A DNA stretch of 58,524 bases, taken from contig CAIXDS010000240.1 of the NCBI GenBank assembly GCA_903918195.1, positions 1 through 58,524 of the forward strand. Direction: 5' to 3'. The notes under the pieces are model-generated. The model searched no databases and had not been told where the DNA came from. It was given only the letters and a program-made list of their open reading frames with translations. Below, in pieces: positions 18,597 through 27,898 of this stretch. The DNA is from an uncultured Acetobacteraceae bacterium. Lineage in GTDB: Bacteria > Pseudomonadota > Alphaproteobacteria > Acetobacterales > Acetobacteraceae. The translations under genes were made by a program, and so were the position numbers. The stretch's first letter is position 1. Each line of letters begins with the position of its first letter.

Positions 18597-19883
18597 ATGT
18601 CAGACGCAACACTCACCGGCGTTCAAGGCAAGATCGTTACGGCTGTTTTGGACAACACGACTAATGCGAAACTCGCACAAAATCTTGTGTTTTCCGCGAA
18701 CGTAGGTATTATTGATTACGAGACAAACAATAACTATCCAAATTTTGTTGCGCCGTATGCCACAAATGCAAATGACACTGCGCCTGGCGGCACAAGCGCT
18801 CTATTTGTTAACAACTTTTCCGGGTCGTTTTTCGTGCCTTCAGCCGGCACGGAGTTGATATTCGACACATCTACAAAGGCCCATACCATTCATGGCGGTG
18901 CCGCCAATTCACAGAATGTCATAATTGGAAGTAACAGCGCTACGCTCTATACTAACACCGGAGTCGGAACCGTTATTGCTGGCGGCGGTAACAATCTCAT
19001 CTCCAGCAGTGGCGGCCATTATATCCTGGAAGGTAACGGCAACGATACGGTATACTCGCAGGGAAATGACTCTATCACGCTGGGCAACGGCAAAGACGTG
19101 GTCAGTGTCACGGGCGGGAATGACACGATCAATGCCGGCATAGGCAATGACAAGGTGTACCTGCTGGCAGGCAACAACCTCGTTACGCTGGATAGCGGTA
19201 ATGATCTGGTCAGTGTCACGGGCGGGAACGACACGATCAATGCTGGCATTGGCAACGATTCGGTCTATCTGCTGGCAGGCAACAACAAAGTTTCGCTCGG
19301 CGGAGGCAAAGACAGTGTCAGCATCACAGGCAATGGCAGCGACACCGTCGATCTGACGGGCGGCACGGCCATCGTCCACGGCGACAAAGGGAAGTTGCTC
19401 TTTGTGAATACCGGCGGCGGTCTCGCGACGGTGCTTGGCGGCACCACCGGCGGCTCCGTCACGGTGTTCGGTGGCACCAGCGGCGGCCAATACACTGGCG
19501 GCTCCGGTGGCAATAACTCGCTGGTTGGCGGAAACGCTGGGGCGACCACCCTGATCGGCGGCGGTTCCGGCGATACGCTCGTCGCGACGGCCGGTGGTGG
19601 GACCACTCTCCAGGCCGGTTCGGGCAGTGAAACGCTCGTTGGCGATAACGGGGCCAACGATACATTCCGCTTCATCCATAACACCGTGGGCAACGTGCTT
19701 GTTTCCGACTTCCTCACGGGGGACAAGGTCAACCTCGCCGGTTATGGATATACCACTAAAGCTCAGGCGCTCGCCAATAAGGTCGTCTCGGGCGGGTCTA
19801 CGGTGCTTACGCTTTTGGACGGCACAAAGATCACGTTCTCTGGTATCGCCAGCCTGACCGCCAGCGATATCAAGTTGAGCTGA
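18597..19883 (+). CDS. RTX-like calcium-binding repeat protein, secreted
   Basis: This 428-residue protein has an N-terminal non-repeat region (1-120). Repeats related to hemolysin-type calcium-binding nonapeptides follow (GNDTVYSQGNDSITLGNGKD, GGNDTINAGIGND), then Gly-rich runs (GGTTGGSVTVFGGTSGGQY). The C-terminal domain is typical of type I secretion substrates (DTFRFIHNTVGNVLVSDFLT, then KVNLAGYG). There is no signal peptide, consistent with type I export through an ABC exporter encoded elsewhere. ATG 18597 is the only good start near the first conserved residues. The first 350 bp are AT-richer than the rest. It sits just upstream of a large glycosyltransferase, so it may be that enzyme's target. 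Confidence 0.8.
   Translation: MSDATLTGVQGKIVTAVLDNTTNAKLAQNLVFSANVGIIDYETNNNYPNFVAPYATNANDTAPGGTSALFVNNFSGSFFVPSAGTELIFDTSTKAHTIHGGAANSQNVIIGSNSATLYTNTGVGTVIAGGGNNLISSSGGHYILEGNGNDTVYSQGNDSITLGNGKDVVSVTGGNDTINAGIGNDKVYLLAGNNLVTLDSGNDLVSVTGGNDTINAGIGNDSVYLLAGNNKVSLGGGKDSVSITGNGSDTVDLTGGTAIVHGDKGKLLFVNTGGGLATVLGGTTGGSVTVFGGTSGGQYTGGSGGNNSLVGGNAGATTLIGGGSGDTLVATAGGGTTLQAGSGSETLVGDNGANDTFRFIHNTVGNVLVSDFLTGDKVNLAGYGYTTKAQALANKVVSGGSTVLTLLDGTKITFSGIASLTASDIKLS
19098..19286 (+). repeat. 108-bp period internal duplication (36-residue unit)
   Basis: About 81 bp beginning GGTCAGTGTCACGGGCGGGA near 19099 recur at about 19207 with few changes. The encoded segments SVTGGNDTINAGIGND and VYLLAGNN repeat at a spacing of 36 residues, equal to four nonapeptides. 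Confidence 0.8.
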
Positions 19884-19935
19884 CCGCGCGCCGGTCGGCA
19901 GGTATGGCTCAACCGATCCAGGATTCAGTCGAGCC

Positions 19936-22875
19936 ATGCTGACCGGGGTGGACGTCGCTTTCGAACAAGGTCGCGCCGCCCTGAACGGTGGGAATTTGGT
20001 TCGTGCCGGTGAGCTGCTCGAATACGCCCACCGGTGCGAGCCAGCAAACAGCGAGATCGCCCTGAGCCTGGCCTGCGTGCGGATGCGGCGGCACGACGGC
20101 ACCGCGGTGGAGCTGTTGCGGCAGATTACGTCCCGCCACGATGTGCGGGAAGCTTGGCACAGCCTCGCCGTGTTTCAACGGAACCTGGACCTGCCGGAAC
20201 CAGCCGCCCAGGATCTGGCACAGTTCCTTGGCCGTCATGCGCCACTGCGCGATCCGGAAGCACAGGCACTCTACGACGCCATCGCATCGCATGCCGGCGC
20301 ACCGGGCTGGTCGGGCGTGACCGCCGATGGCGTGCTGACGATGTCCCTGCCGTCCTGTCCGGACGTGACGGCCGCGCTGGCGGCGGACCTCGCCATCGAC
20401 CTCGACGGCAGGCCGCTGGAGGCTCGTCCGGCCAAGGTGACCGGGCGAGCGATGTGTTGGCTGCCAGCCGGCTGGCAGCAGGGGCGTCGGTTGCAGGTGC
20501 GCCTCGACGGTCGCGCCCTGCTCGGCAGCCCGCACGACGTCGCCACCATCGCGCGGACCGAGGGCCTGGTCTGGAGCCGCAATGGCGGACTGGAAGGGTG
20601 GGCCTGGATGCCCAGCGACCCCGATCGCGATCCGGTCATCACCGTTCGCGCTGTGGACCCGCCGCACCGGAGCATCCGTATCGTCGCGGCCGAACCCTGG
20701 ACCGATCTGAAGAACCACGCGCCGCTGGCGCGCCCGCGTCGCCTGCACGTGTCCGCCGCCGAACTCGCCTCGCTCCGCGGCGCCGTCGAGGTGGCCGGCC
20801 CCAACGGGCGTCTGCTTTACGGGGCGCCGCTCGACCCCGGAACGGAACAGCGCAGCGCGGCGGCGGCCGTCACGCGTGTGCACCTGTTCTCGCCGAAGGG
20901 GTCGATGGAACCGGCGTGGACGCCGCCCACATCTCCTCTCGCCATTCCGGCCGATGCCACCGGGCGGCGACGCCATATCGATGTGGTGATCCCGGTGCAT
21001 GGCGGGCTGGAGCTGACGCTCGCCTGCCTGACGCAAGTCCAGACGACGCTGGGCGACGCTGCACGGATTATCGTGATCGACGACGCCTCGCCCGATCCGG
21101 ACCTGGCCGCGGCGCTCGACGCGCAGGCGCGCGAAGGGCTGATCGTGCTCGAGCGTCTGCCGCGCAACCGCGGCTTTCCCGTCGCGGCCAATACGGGGAT
21201 GCGGCTGGGACCGGACCGCGACGTCGTGCTGCTGAACAACGACACCTTGGTGTCGAAAGGGTGGCTGGAGCGGCTGCAGGACGCCGCGTACAGCGCGCCG
21301 GACATTGGCACCGTCACCCCGCTGTCGAACAACGCCACCATTCTCAGCTATCCGTCGTGCGTCCAGACGAACGCCGTGCCTTCGGCCGCGGAGGTGGAAC
21401 GGCTCGACGCCGCCGCGCAAGCGGCGAACGCCGGTGTCACGGTCGACATTCCGACCGCAGTCGGATTCTGCATGTACATCCGCCGGGATTGCCTCGAGGC
21501 CGTGGGTGCCTTCCGCGAGGATGTGTTTGCCCAGGGTTACGGCGAAGAGAACGATTTTTGCATCCGCGCGCGCCATCTCGGCTGGCGGCACCTGGCGCTG
21601 GCCGGGCTGTATGTCGGCCATGTCGGCGGCCAATCGTTCTCCGCCGCGAGGCGCCATTTGATCGAGCGCAACCTTCAGACCGTCAACCGGCTGCATCCCG
21701 GCTACGACGCGCTCGTGGCCGCATTCCAGGCGGCCGACCCGCTCGCACCGGTGCGGCAAAGGATGGATGCCGCGCGATGGCGGGAGGGACGCCGCGAGCG
21801 CGGCGCGGTGATTCTGGTTGACCATGCCGGCGGCGGCGGCGTGCGCCGGCGCGTGTTGGAGCGCTGCGCCGAGATCCGGGAGGAAGGGCTGCGGCCGGTG
21901 CTCGTTGTGCCCGGTCCGGCAACCGGCGGCGTGCGGCGTGCGGCGGTGAGCGAAGACGGGTCCGATGCCTATCCCAACCTGACCTTCACCATGCCGGACG
22001 AACAGGCGGCACTGGTCGCCCTGCTGCGGGCCGAGCGGCCGACGCATGTCGAACTGCACCACTGGATCGGGCACGATGCCAGCGTGTTCGGCCTCGCCCG
22101 CCGGCTCGGCATTCCCTGCGATGTGGTGGTGCACGACTACGCCTGGTTCTGCCCGCGGGTGACACTGACCGGCCCCGACGGCCGCTATTGCGGCGAGCCG
22201 CCGGTGTCGCAATGCGAGGCATGCGTGCGGGATGCCGGCGGTTGCCTCGGGGAGGAGATCAAGCCGACAGCGCTGCGTCAGCACTCGCGCGCCTTCCTGA
22301 GCGCGGCCCGCAAGGTGTCGGCGCCGTCGCGCGACATTGCGCGGCGGATGGCGCGCCAGTTCGACGGCCTGGCCTGCACGGTGGACGAGCCGGAGGCGGA
22401 CGCGCCGGCCCCCCGCCTGCCGCCACGGCTGCGCCCGCCGGATGGCGTGGTGCGGGTCTGCGTGGTGGGGGCGATCAGCCCGCATAAGGGCTACGACTAT
22501 CTTCTCGCCTGCGCCCGCGATGTGGTTGCGCGGGGCCTGCCCCTCCGCTTCTCGTTGGTTGGCTACACCTTCGATGACGAGCGACTGCTCGAAACCGGGG
22601 TCATGTCGGTGACCGGGCCTTACGAGGAAGCCGAGGCACAAGCCCTGATCCGGATGCAGACCGCGGATGTGGGGTTCCTGCCGGCGCTTTGGCCGGAAAC
22701 CTGGAGCTACACGCTGTCGCATATGTGGAAGGCGGGGTTGGATGTGCTCGTCTTCGACCTTGGCGCCCCTGCCGAACGGGTTGGCCGCAGCGGGCGCGGC
22801 CGGGTGCTGCCGCTGGCCCTGCCGTCCCAGGACTTTAACGATCTCGTGCTGCGAGCTTATCATGCAGCCGCCTAG
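19936..22875 (+). CDS. Fused GT2-GT4 glycosyltransferase with N-terminal TPR-like region
   Basis: The 979-residue protein starts with a helical TPR-like region (1-110), then an undefined beta-rich region (110-340). A GT2 domain follows from about residue 347 (HIDVVIPVHGG, VIDDASPDPD, NRGFPVAANTG, LLNNDTL). A GT4-like domain occupies about 630-979 (GAVILVDHAGGGGVRRRVLE, VVGAISPHKGYDYLL). In the GT4 domain the E-x7-E motif reads Glu921...His929, so the second Glu is replaced. Two domains imply sequential addition of two sugars in the cytoplasm. It begins 53 bp after the RTX-like gene and probably belongs to the same unit. Whether it acts on that protein or on a lipid-linked glycan is open. Confidence 0.85.
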   Translation: MLTGVDVAFEQGRAALNGGNLVRAGELLEYAHRCEPANSEIALSLACVRMRRHDGTAVELLRQITSRHDVREAWHSLAVFQRNLDLPEPAAQDLAQFLGRHAPLRDPEAQALYDAIASHAGAPGWSGVTADGVLTMSLPSCPDVTAALAADLAIDLDGRPLEARPAKVTGRAMCWLPAGWQQGRRLQVRLDGRALLGSPHDVATIARTEGLVWSRNGGLEGWAWMPSDPDRDPVITVRAVDPPHRSIRIVAAEPWTDLKNHAPLARPRRLHVSAAELASLRGAVEVAGPNGRLLYGAPLDPGTEQRSAAAAVTRVHLFSPKGSMEPAWTPPTSPLAIPADATGRRRHIDVVIPVHGGLELTLACLTQVQTTLGDAARIIVIDDASPDPDLAAALDAQAREGLIVLERLPRNRGFPVAANTGMRLGPDRDVVLLNNDTLVSKGWLERLQDAAYSAPDIGTVTPLSNNATILSYPSCVQTNAVPSAAEVERLDAAAQAANAGVTVDIPTAVGFCMYIRRDCLEAVGAFREDVFAQGYGEENDFCIRARHLGWRHLALAGLYVGHVGGQSFSAARRHLIERNLQTVNRLHPGYDALVAAFQAADPLAPVRQRMDAARWREGRRERGAVILVDHAGGGGVRRRVLERCAEIREEGLRPVLVVPGPATGGVRRAAVSEDGSDAYPNLTFTMPDEQAALVALLRAERPTHVELHHWIGHDASVFGLARRLGIPCDVVVHDYAWFCPRVTLTGPDGRYCGEPPVSQCEACVRDAGGCLGEEIKPTALRQHSRAFLSAARKVSAPSRDIARRMARQFDGLACTVDEPEADAPAPRLPPRLRPPDGVVRVCVVGAISPHKGYDYLLACARDVVARGLPLRFSLVGYTFDDERLLETGVMSVTGPYEEAEAQALIRMQTADVGFLPALWPETWSYTLSHMWKAGLDVLVFDLGAPAERVGRSGRGRVLPLALPSQDFNDLVLRAYHAAA

Positions 22876-23175
22876 GCGATCCAAATGGATCTTCACCTCA
22901 GGCCAGCCATGGCGTGGCCTCTGCTTTCCGGTTCCAAGGACTGCGCCTGGTATGATGGCCAGGAAGCGAGAATTCAGAAGCGCTCGTTCTCCCGCGCGAC
23001 AATGCGGGTTGCATTTTGTCAGCCGTTTCAACTCAAAATGGCTGGACAAGGAGACCATTGGCTTGATATAATAACCATGAAGAGATGTGTGCCATTGTTG
23101 CAATAACCAGCATGGCACCGTACCCGTCCAATCTGTACAGTGTCCGCTCCGACACGGGCGGCTGAGGAGTTAGAC

Positions 23176-24459
23176 ATGGCCGTATCATATTTGCTTTCGA
23201 ATGTTACTTGGTCTTTTGTCAATGGTACCACCGTCGGCAACACGGTATATCTTAATGCAGGAGACACGATTAACGTTACTTATACATTTTCCGGAACGCC
23301 GTCATTGGCCCTGGGTGACTATATTCTTTTGCCTGATGGCCAAAAAGCTACCCTCGTATCTACAACGAATGGTAAGTACCTTTTCAGCTACATTGTTCCA
23401 TCGAATTCAACTCCCGTCTATATTCATTCCGTTCAGCTTGCCAGCACGACGATTTATGATGGCGCTGGTGTTCCTGTGCAAGGAATAAACTACAGCAACA
23501 TACCCTATTCCAGTCCGGCACAGTTCTACGATGTAAACAATGAGGCACCGACCGTGATGTCGGTGTCCGCTTCGAGGGCCAACGTCGGTCCTGCCCAAAC
23601 CCTCACTCTGACCTTGAACTTTAGTGAGCCAGTCAAATATAACGAGCCCGTCAGATTCGATAGGTTCATCAGACACGCAGAACTACCGACGCTAACGTTC
23701 AACAACGGCGCGACCGCGACCCTCGATCCAACAAAATCTACCGCCACGACGCTGGTGTTCGACTATACTGTTGGCTCTAACCAGAACACATCCGATCTCA
23801 CGATTGTTTCGGTGAACGGGCTCACGGATCTGAGCGGTGATCCCGTGACCTATCCTCTTCCGAATTCCGGTGAAACCGGCGTGCAAGTCGCCTGCTTCAT
23901 GCCCGGCACGCTGATCCGCACCCCGGACGGCGAGCGGGCGGTGGAGTCGCTGGCCATCGGCGACCTGGTGCTCACCGCCGAAGGCGAGGCGAAGCCGGTG
24001 CTGTGGATCGGTCGCCAGACTGTCTCGCGCGTCTTCGCCGATCCGCTGCGCGTGCTGCCCATCCGCATCATCGCCGGCGCGCTGGACGAGAACCTGCCGG
24101 TGCGCGATCTGCTGGTTTCGCCCGATCACGCCCTGCTGGTGGATGGCGTGCTGATCCAGGCCGGGGCGCTGGTGAACGGCACCACGATCCGCCGCGAGGA
24201 GGACGTGCCCACGGTCTATACATACTACCACGTGGAACTGGCCGACCACGCGCTGCTCCTGGCGGAAGGGGTGCCGGCGGAAACCTTCGTGGACGCTGTC
24301 GATCGCATGGGCTTCGACAACTGGGATGAGCACCTCGCCCTTTACCCGCAGGGTCTGGCTGTCGAGGAACTGCCCCTGCCGCGTGCCAAGTCCCATCGGC
24401 AGGTGCCGATGGCGATCCGCGGACGTTTGGCCGGACGCACGACTGTCGCGGCCGCCTGA
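23176..24459 (+). CDS. Secreted protein with C-terminal Hint (Hedgehog/intein) domain
   Basis: The 427-residue protein has an N-terminal beta-rich passenger. Residues about 1-120 are unassigned and about 125-225 form an Ig-like domain (APTVMSVSASRANVGPAQTL). A Hint_2-type domain runs from Cys240 (ACFMPGTLIRTPDGE) to near the C terminus, with SPDHALL (His318) as the block-B histidine. The tail PRAKSHRQVPMAIRGRL is shared with the giant protein at 39932. Hint domains catalyse an N-S acyl shift at their first Cys, so cleavage or ligation at Cys240 is possible. ATG 23176 is chosen for GAGGAG at 23164-23169, although the frame opens earlier. The passenger half is AT-richer than the Hint half, suggesting a modular fusion. 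No signal peptide is visible. Confidence 0.85.
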   Translation: MAVSYLLSNVTWSFVNGTTVGNTVYLNAGDTINVTYTFSGTPSLALGDYILLPDGQKATLVSTTNGKYLFSYIVPSNSTPVYIHSVQLASTTIYDGAGVPVQGINYSNIPYSSPAQFYDVNNEAPTVMSVSASRANVGPAQTLTLTLNFSEPVKYNEPVRFDRFIRHAELPTLTFNNGATATLDPTKSTATTLVFDYTVGSNQNTSDLTIVSVNGLTDLSGDPVTYPLPNSGETGVQVACFMPGTLIRTPDGERAVESLAIGDLVLTAEGEAKPVLWIGRQTVSRVFADPLRVLPIRIIAGALDENLPVRDLLVSPDHALLVDGVLIQAGALVNGTTIRREEDVPTVYTYYHVELADHALLLAEGVPAETFVDAVDRMGFDNWDEHLALYPQGLAVEELPLPRAKSHRQVPMAIRGRLAGRTTVAAA

Positions 24460-24467
24460 CACTGGCC

Positions 24468-24500
24468 TGCCTGCTGCACCACGCTGTGGTGTGGCAGGCA
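24468..24500 (+). terminator. Strong hairpin after the Hint protein gene
   Basis: TGCCTGCTGCACCAC (24468-24482) pairs with GTGGTGTGGCAGGCA (24486-24500) in 13 of 15 positions around a 3-nt loop, starting 8 bp after the stop codon. Only TT follows, so it may be a terminator needing help or an mRNA-stabilising stem between two genes. Confidence 0.45.
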
Positions 24501-24600
24501 TTCCGGCGGGTGATCTGGCTTGCGCATCAATCCTGCTCCACCTCCGTCCGGCGCGCATGTTCCTTTGACCTATGCCGATCCGCATGACATCTCGGCGCGG

Positions 24601-26277
24601 ATGAACGTCGCGACCGACCTGCAGGCGTGGTTGAGTATAGGCCATACGCATCGTCAGGCGGGGCGGCTGGAGCCGGCGCTCGACGCATTTCAACGTGCCA
24701 TCGAGCTCTGGCCCACGCAGCCATCGCCGCACATCGAGGCCGCGCGCATCCAATATCGCCTGGGCCGGCATGCGGCGAGCCGGAAGTTGCTGCTCGATCT
24801 TCTGGAAATGCTGCCGGAACAGGCCGAGGCCCGGCTGGAACTGGCGGAACAGGCGCGGCTGGCGCATGACCTTGAGGAGGCGGAAGCATTGTTCCGCCGC
24901 GTTCTGGCGTCGCAGCCGTTCAACATCGCGGCCGCATTCGGGCTCAGCCAGGTTCTCACGGAACTTGGCAAGGTCGATGACGCCCTGCAGCTTCTGGCGG
25001 AATTGGGGCAGCGGCATGATGCCCCGCCGGAGACCAGCGCCAGACAGGTCGAGATTCTGCGCCGGATCGGCAGATGGGACCGGGCGCTGCTGCTGGTGCG
25101 CGATGCCTCAGCGGACGCGCCCGGACATTGCTGGCTCTGCTGCCAGCTTGCCGAGATGGAGATGCTGACCGGACATGATGCCGCCGCGGAGGAGGCGTTG
25201 CGACAGCCTCCGGCGGTCAGCCCGCAGGACTGGGCGTCGGTGTTCCATCTGCGCGGGCAACTCGCTGAACTGCAATGGCAATTCGACGCAGCGATCGAGC
25301 ATTACCGCCAGGTCCAGGCGCTCACCCCGAAGGACGTGGCGGTGTGCAACAATCTGGCCCGCGTGTTGCTGCTCAGCCTCGACGTTCCTGGCGCGCGGGA
25401 GCAGCTTCGCCAGGCGGCGCGGCTGCAGGGGGACTCGTTCCACATTTCCCATACGCTGCTCAGCCATATCCTGGATGAGTATGCCATAGACGCAGTTTCG
25501 TTCGGGGAGATGGCGGAATTCTGCAGGCTGCCGCCGGCGGAGCGAATCGGGCCGCTGCTCGGGCTGGTGCGCCGGGCGCCAGATTATACGCCGGCCGCCA
25601 TCACCTGGCTGATTGCGCTGCGGCAGGCGAACCGTCTGCCGGCCGCCGCCCCGGCGGAGCCAGCCGGCGATACGAGGTGCATCCCCCGTCGCATCGTTCA
25701 GTACTGGGAGCCGGCCGACACGCCGGCCGATCTGCGCCGTCTCATGCAGAGTTGGCGCGACGCGAACCCGGGGGTCGAATACCGGCTGTTCGACGACCGC
25801 GCGGCGCAGGATTTCCTCTGCCGCCATGCACCGGAGGCGCTGCGGGCCTACCGGCGGGCCACGGAGGCGGTGCAAAAGGCCGACATCTTCCGGCTCGCCT
25901 GGCTGTTTGAGTGCGGCGGGTATTATGCCGACCCGGAGGACCGGTGCCTTGCATCGATCGAAACACTCATTCCGGCACGGGCCACTCTGGCGCTGTACCA
26001 GGAGGATTTCGGCACGATCGGCAACCGGTTCATCGGCGCCGCACCCCGGCACGGAGTCATTGGCCGCGCGCTCGATCTTGCGGTCGAGGCGGTGAACCGC
26101 GGCGACCGGGACCCGCCGTGGTTTTCGACCGGCCCTGGCCTGCTGACCCGGGCCTTCGCGCAGGTGATGGCCGACTCCGGCCTCGACCTTCTGGACGCAC
26201 TCGATGGGCTTGTCGTGCTGGGCCGGGGGCGGCTTCACCGGGTGGTTACGTTCCACTGTCGGATTGTTGGGACGTAA
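24601..26277 (+). CDS. TPR-repeat protein fused to a GT32-type glycosyltransferase
   Basis: About 558 residues. The first 300 are helical tetratricopeptide repeats (SIGHTHRQAGRLEPALDAFQ, then VLTELGKVDDALQLL). From Ile361 a GT32/OCH1-like domain follows: IPRRIVQYWEPADTP, then a KADIFRLAWLFECGGYYADP block in which Asp444-x-Glu446-Asp447 takes the place of the family DxD metal-binding motif. GT32 enzymes transfer hexoses from nucleotide sugars; the TPR part usually binds protein partners or acceptors. The frame is open from a TTG at 24520, which would add 27 residues; ATG 24601 is preferred because the TPR array begins there, but neither has a strong ribosome binding site. It lies directly behind the Hint protein gene. 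Confidence 0.8.
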   Translation: MNVATDLQAWLSIGHTHRQAGRLEPALDAFQRAIELWPTQPSPHIEAARIQYRLGRHAASRKLLLDLLEMLPEQAEARLELAEQARLAHDLEEAEALFRRVLASQPFNIAAAFGLSQVLTELGKVDDALQLLAELGQRHDAPPETSARQVEILRRIGRWDRALLLVRDASADAPGHCWLCCQLAEMEMLTGHDAAAEEALRQPPAVSPQDWASVFHLRGQLAELQWQFDAAIEHYRQVQALTPKDVAVCNNLARVLLLSLDVPGAREQLRQAARLQGDSFHISHTLLSHILDEYAIDAVSFGEMAEFCRLPPAERIGPLLGLVRRAPDYTPAAITWLIALRQANRLPAAAPAEPAGDTRCIPRRIVQYWEPADTPADLRRLMQSWRDANPGVEYRLFDDRAAQDFLCRHAPEALRAYRRATEAVQKADIFRLAWLFECGGYYADPEDRCLASIETLIPARATLALYQEDFGTIGNRFIGAAPRHGVIGRALDLAVEAVNRGDRDPPWFSTGPGLLTRAFAQVMADSGLDLLDALDGLVVLGRGRLHRVVTFHCRIVGT

Positions 26278-26436
26278 GGTGTGCGTTAGCGGCATAAAGC
26301 CGCGTTCGGTGGGTTGCCCCTAAACCAAGCGGTTGCATTGCGACCAGCACTCACCTGATTGCAGATCAGTGGTGGCGGCGAGAGCATCCATCCTGCCCGT
26401 AAAGAACCACAATAGATGGCAATTGGCATTATTTAT

Positions 26437-27405
26437 TCATGTCGGTACTCGCCGAAAGAACAGGTTTTCTCCTGATCTTGGGAGTTCCTCAAACATCGGA
26501 TGGATAGCCTTGCGCACGGCCTCTTCACTGCCCGGACGGAAACGATCATGCGTCTCAACAATAATTAAGCTAATTTTTGGAAGCCAGTCTGCGAATTCGT
26601 TTGAAAAAACCTCAAGTTCGGCACCTTCAATGTCAATCTTAAGTATATCAACGCTGCCAAACTCCGCATCGCGCAGCAATGTTCCAAGTTTATTGCACTT
26701 CACAACTGTATTTGTTTCATTTTTTCTGTCCGAAACCTGCACTCCCCACGCATCAAGCGCAGCGCCATTTTCATTTTCCGTGTGAATGTTGATAACACCG
26801 TCATTTATCCAAACGGCAGCAAGCCTCTTCTGTACTCTGTCTCCTAGTGATGCTGTATTTATGACCATTGACTCGAAATTATTTTCTTCCGGCTCGACCG
26901 AAAGTATTTTCGCCTCTGGGTATTTCAATCCAAAAAACACTGTCGCGAGACCAATGTTTGCTCCCAGATCAACAATTGAGTTGGCTGATTCAGGCAAATT
27001 CTGACTTTCATATTCACGCCTTATAAACACTTGGCTAAATGTTTGAATATCACTTGTTTTAAGACGTAAGCTAACCTCATAATTTCGGCCTGGAACAGAG
27101 ACAGAAATTCTCTTCAAAATTACGGGCTGATTATCTATAACGGCAGCAAACAAATTTTCGAACCTTGGAATTTCTTCTATTTTAGAAGCGTCTTTTAAAA
27201 GCGATTCGTGAACATAAAGTCCCGAAAGTTCTAAAAATACATCAGGTTTGTATTTATCCCAAAATACAGTTAGCGTTCCATCGCGCAAATTATAAATACC
27301 TTTACTTCCATGCCCCTCATGGAAAACGGCGTTGTTAACACTAGAAAGCCTCAAAAATCCATTCCAATGCGGATGAATCGCTTCTATTCTGTTAGATTTT
27401 TCCAT
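26437..27405 (-). CDS. FkbM-family methyltransferase
   Basis: This 322-residue protein has an N-terminal beta-rich region (about 10-110) and a SAM-dependent methyltransferase core. The core has NSIVDLGANIGLATVFF as the SAM-binding motif I, KILSVEPEENNFESM as motif II, and VDILKIDIEGAELEVF, the signature of FkbM proteins. Such enzymes O-methylate sugars in surface glycans. ATG 27405 follows GGAGAG. The gene is distinctly AT-richer than most of the window, like the GT92 gene two positions upstream, suggesting transfer from another source. It is the last gene of a minus-strand glycan block. Confidence 0.88.
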   Translation of the reverse strand: MEKSNRIEAIHPHWNGFLRLSSVNNAVFHEGHGSKGIYNLRDGTLTVFWDKYKPDVFLELSGLYVHESLLKDASKIEEIPRFENLFAAVIDNQPVILKRISVSVPGRNYEVSLRLKTSDIQTFSQVFIRREYESQNLPESANSIVDLGANIGLATVFFGLKYPEAKILSVEPEENNFESMVINTASLGDRVQKRLAAVWINDGVINIHTENENGAALDAWGVQVSDRKNETNTVVKCNKLGTLLRDAEFGSVDILKIDIEGAELEVFSNEFADWLPKISLIIVETHDRFRPGSEEAVRKAIHPMFEELPRSGENLFFRRVPT

Positions 27406-27463
27406 TTTTACTCTCCACTTTCAGAAACAAAACGACCTATCGTAGAGCCTATGGCGCCAAACT

Positions 27464-27898
27464 CTAAGCCTTTAGGTTTTCAATAATGTGCTGACCTATG
27501 ATTAGAGGCTGACCGTCAGCACGTACTTCTATCTTCTCTTCCAAGAACGCCGCGGGATCGATAATTTTCTGGGTGTCAATCCAGTAACCGGCCGTGTTGT
27601 CCGGAGCCCAATTCAGGTCCGGCCGTCGGAAGGATGTGCGCCCCGTAGCGATCACCTGACCGCCGACCAGAACCTCGATGACAAGCGAGGCGGTAGGATT
27701 CGTGTCGTCCAACGCCCAGCCATTCAATACGTTTGGCGGCTGGAAGCCGTCGACATACCCCCGAATCTCCCTTGCGGAGGAAGATTCGGGGGTGGTAGCC
27801 GGTGCGTTCTCAGTCGGCGCATCTGCAATCGGCTTCTCAGTAAGGCGTGACGACGAGGGCGGGGACGCCAGACCGAACAGGTTGAGGAAGAAGCTCAT
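27464..27898 (-). CDS. Small stand-alone beta-domain protein related to glycosyltransferase N-terminal domains
   Basis: 144 residues from ATG 27898, chosen for GGAAGG four bases upstream; a longer in-frame start exists at 27937. The first 50 residues are a hydrophobic helix (SFFLNLFGLA) and a Pro/Ser/Thr-rich linker. The rest (REIRGYVDGFQPPNVLNGWA, then LVIEVLVGGQVIATGRTSF) looks like the beta-sandwich modules at the N terminus of the tandem GT2 enzyme at 29591 (ITGWAYDEG...LLQMYVDTVFATEF). No catalytic residues are evident. I infer an accessory carbohydrate-binding or scaffold role; no named family is recognised. Confidence 0.6.
   Translation of the reverse strand: MSFFLNLFGLASPPSSSRLTEKPIADAPTENAPATTPESSSAREIRGYVDGFQPPNVLNGWALDDTNPTASLVIEVLVGGQVIATGRTSFRRPDLNWAPDNTAGYWIDTQKIIDPAAFLEEKIEVRADGQPLIIGQHIIENLKA

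Noticed and set aside
19909..23118. A 1069-codon minus-strand frame opposite the GT2-GT4 gene
   Set aside because: The plus strand has clear GT2 and GT4 motifs; the minus frame is Arg/His/Gly-rich without domains.
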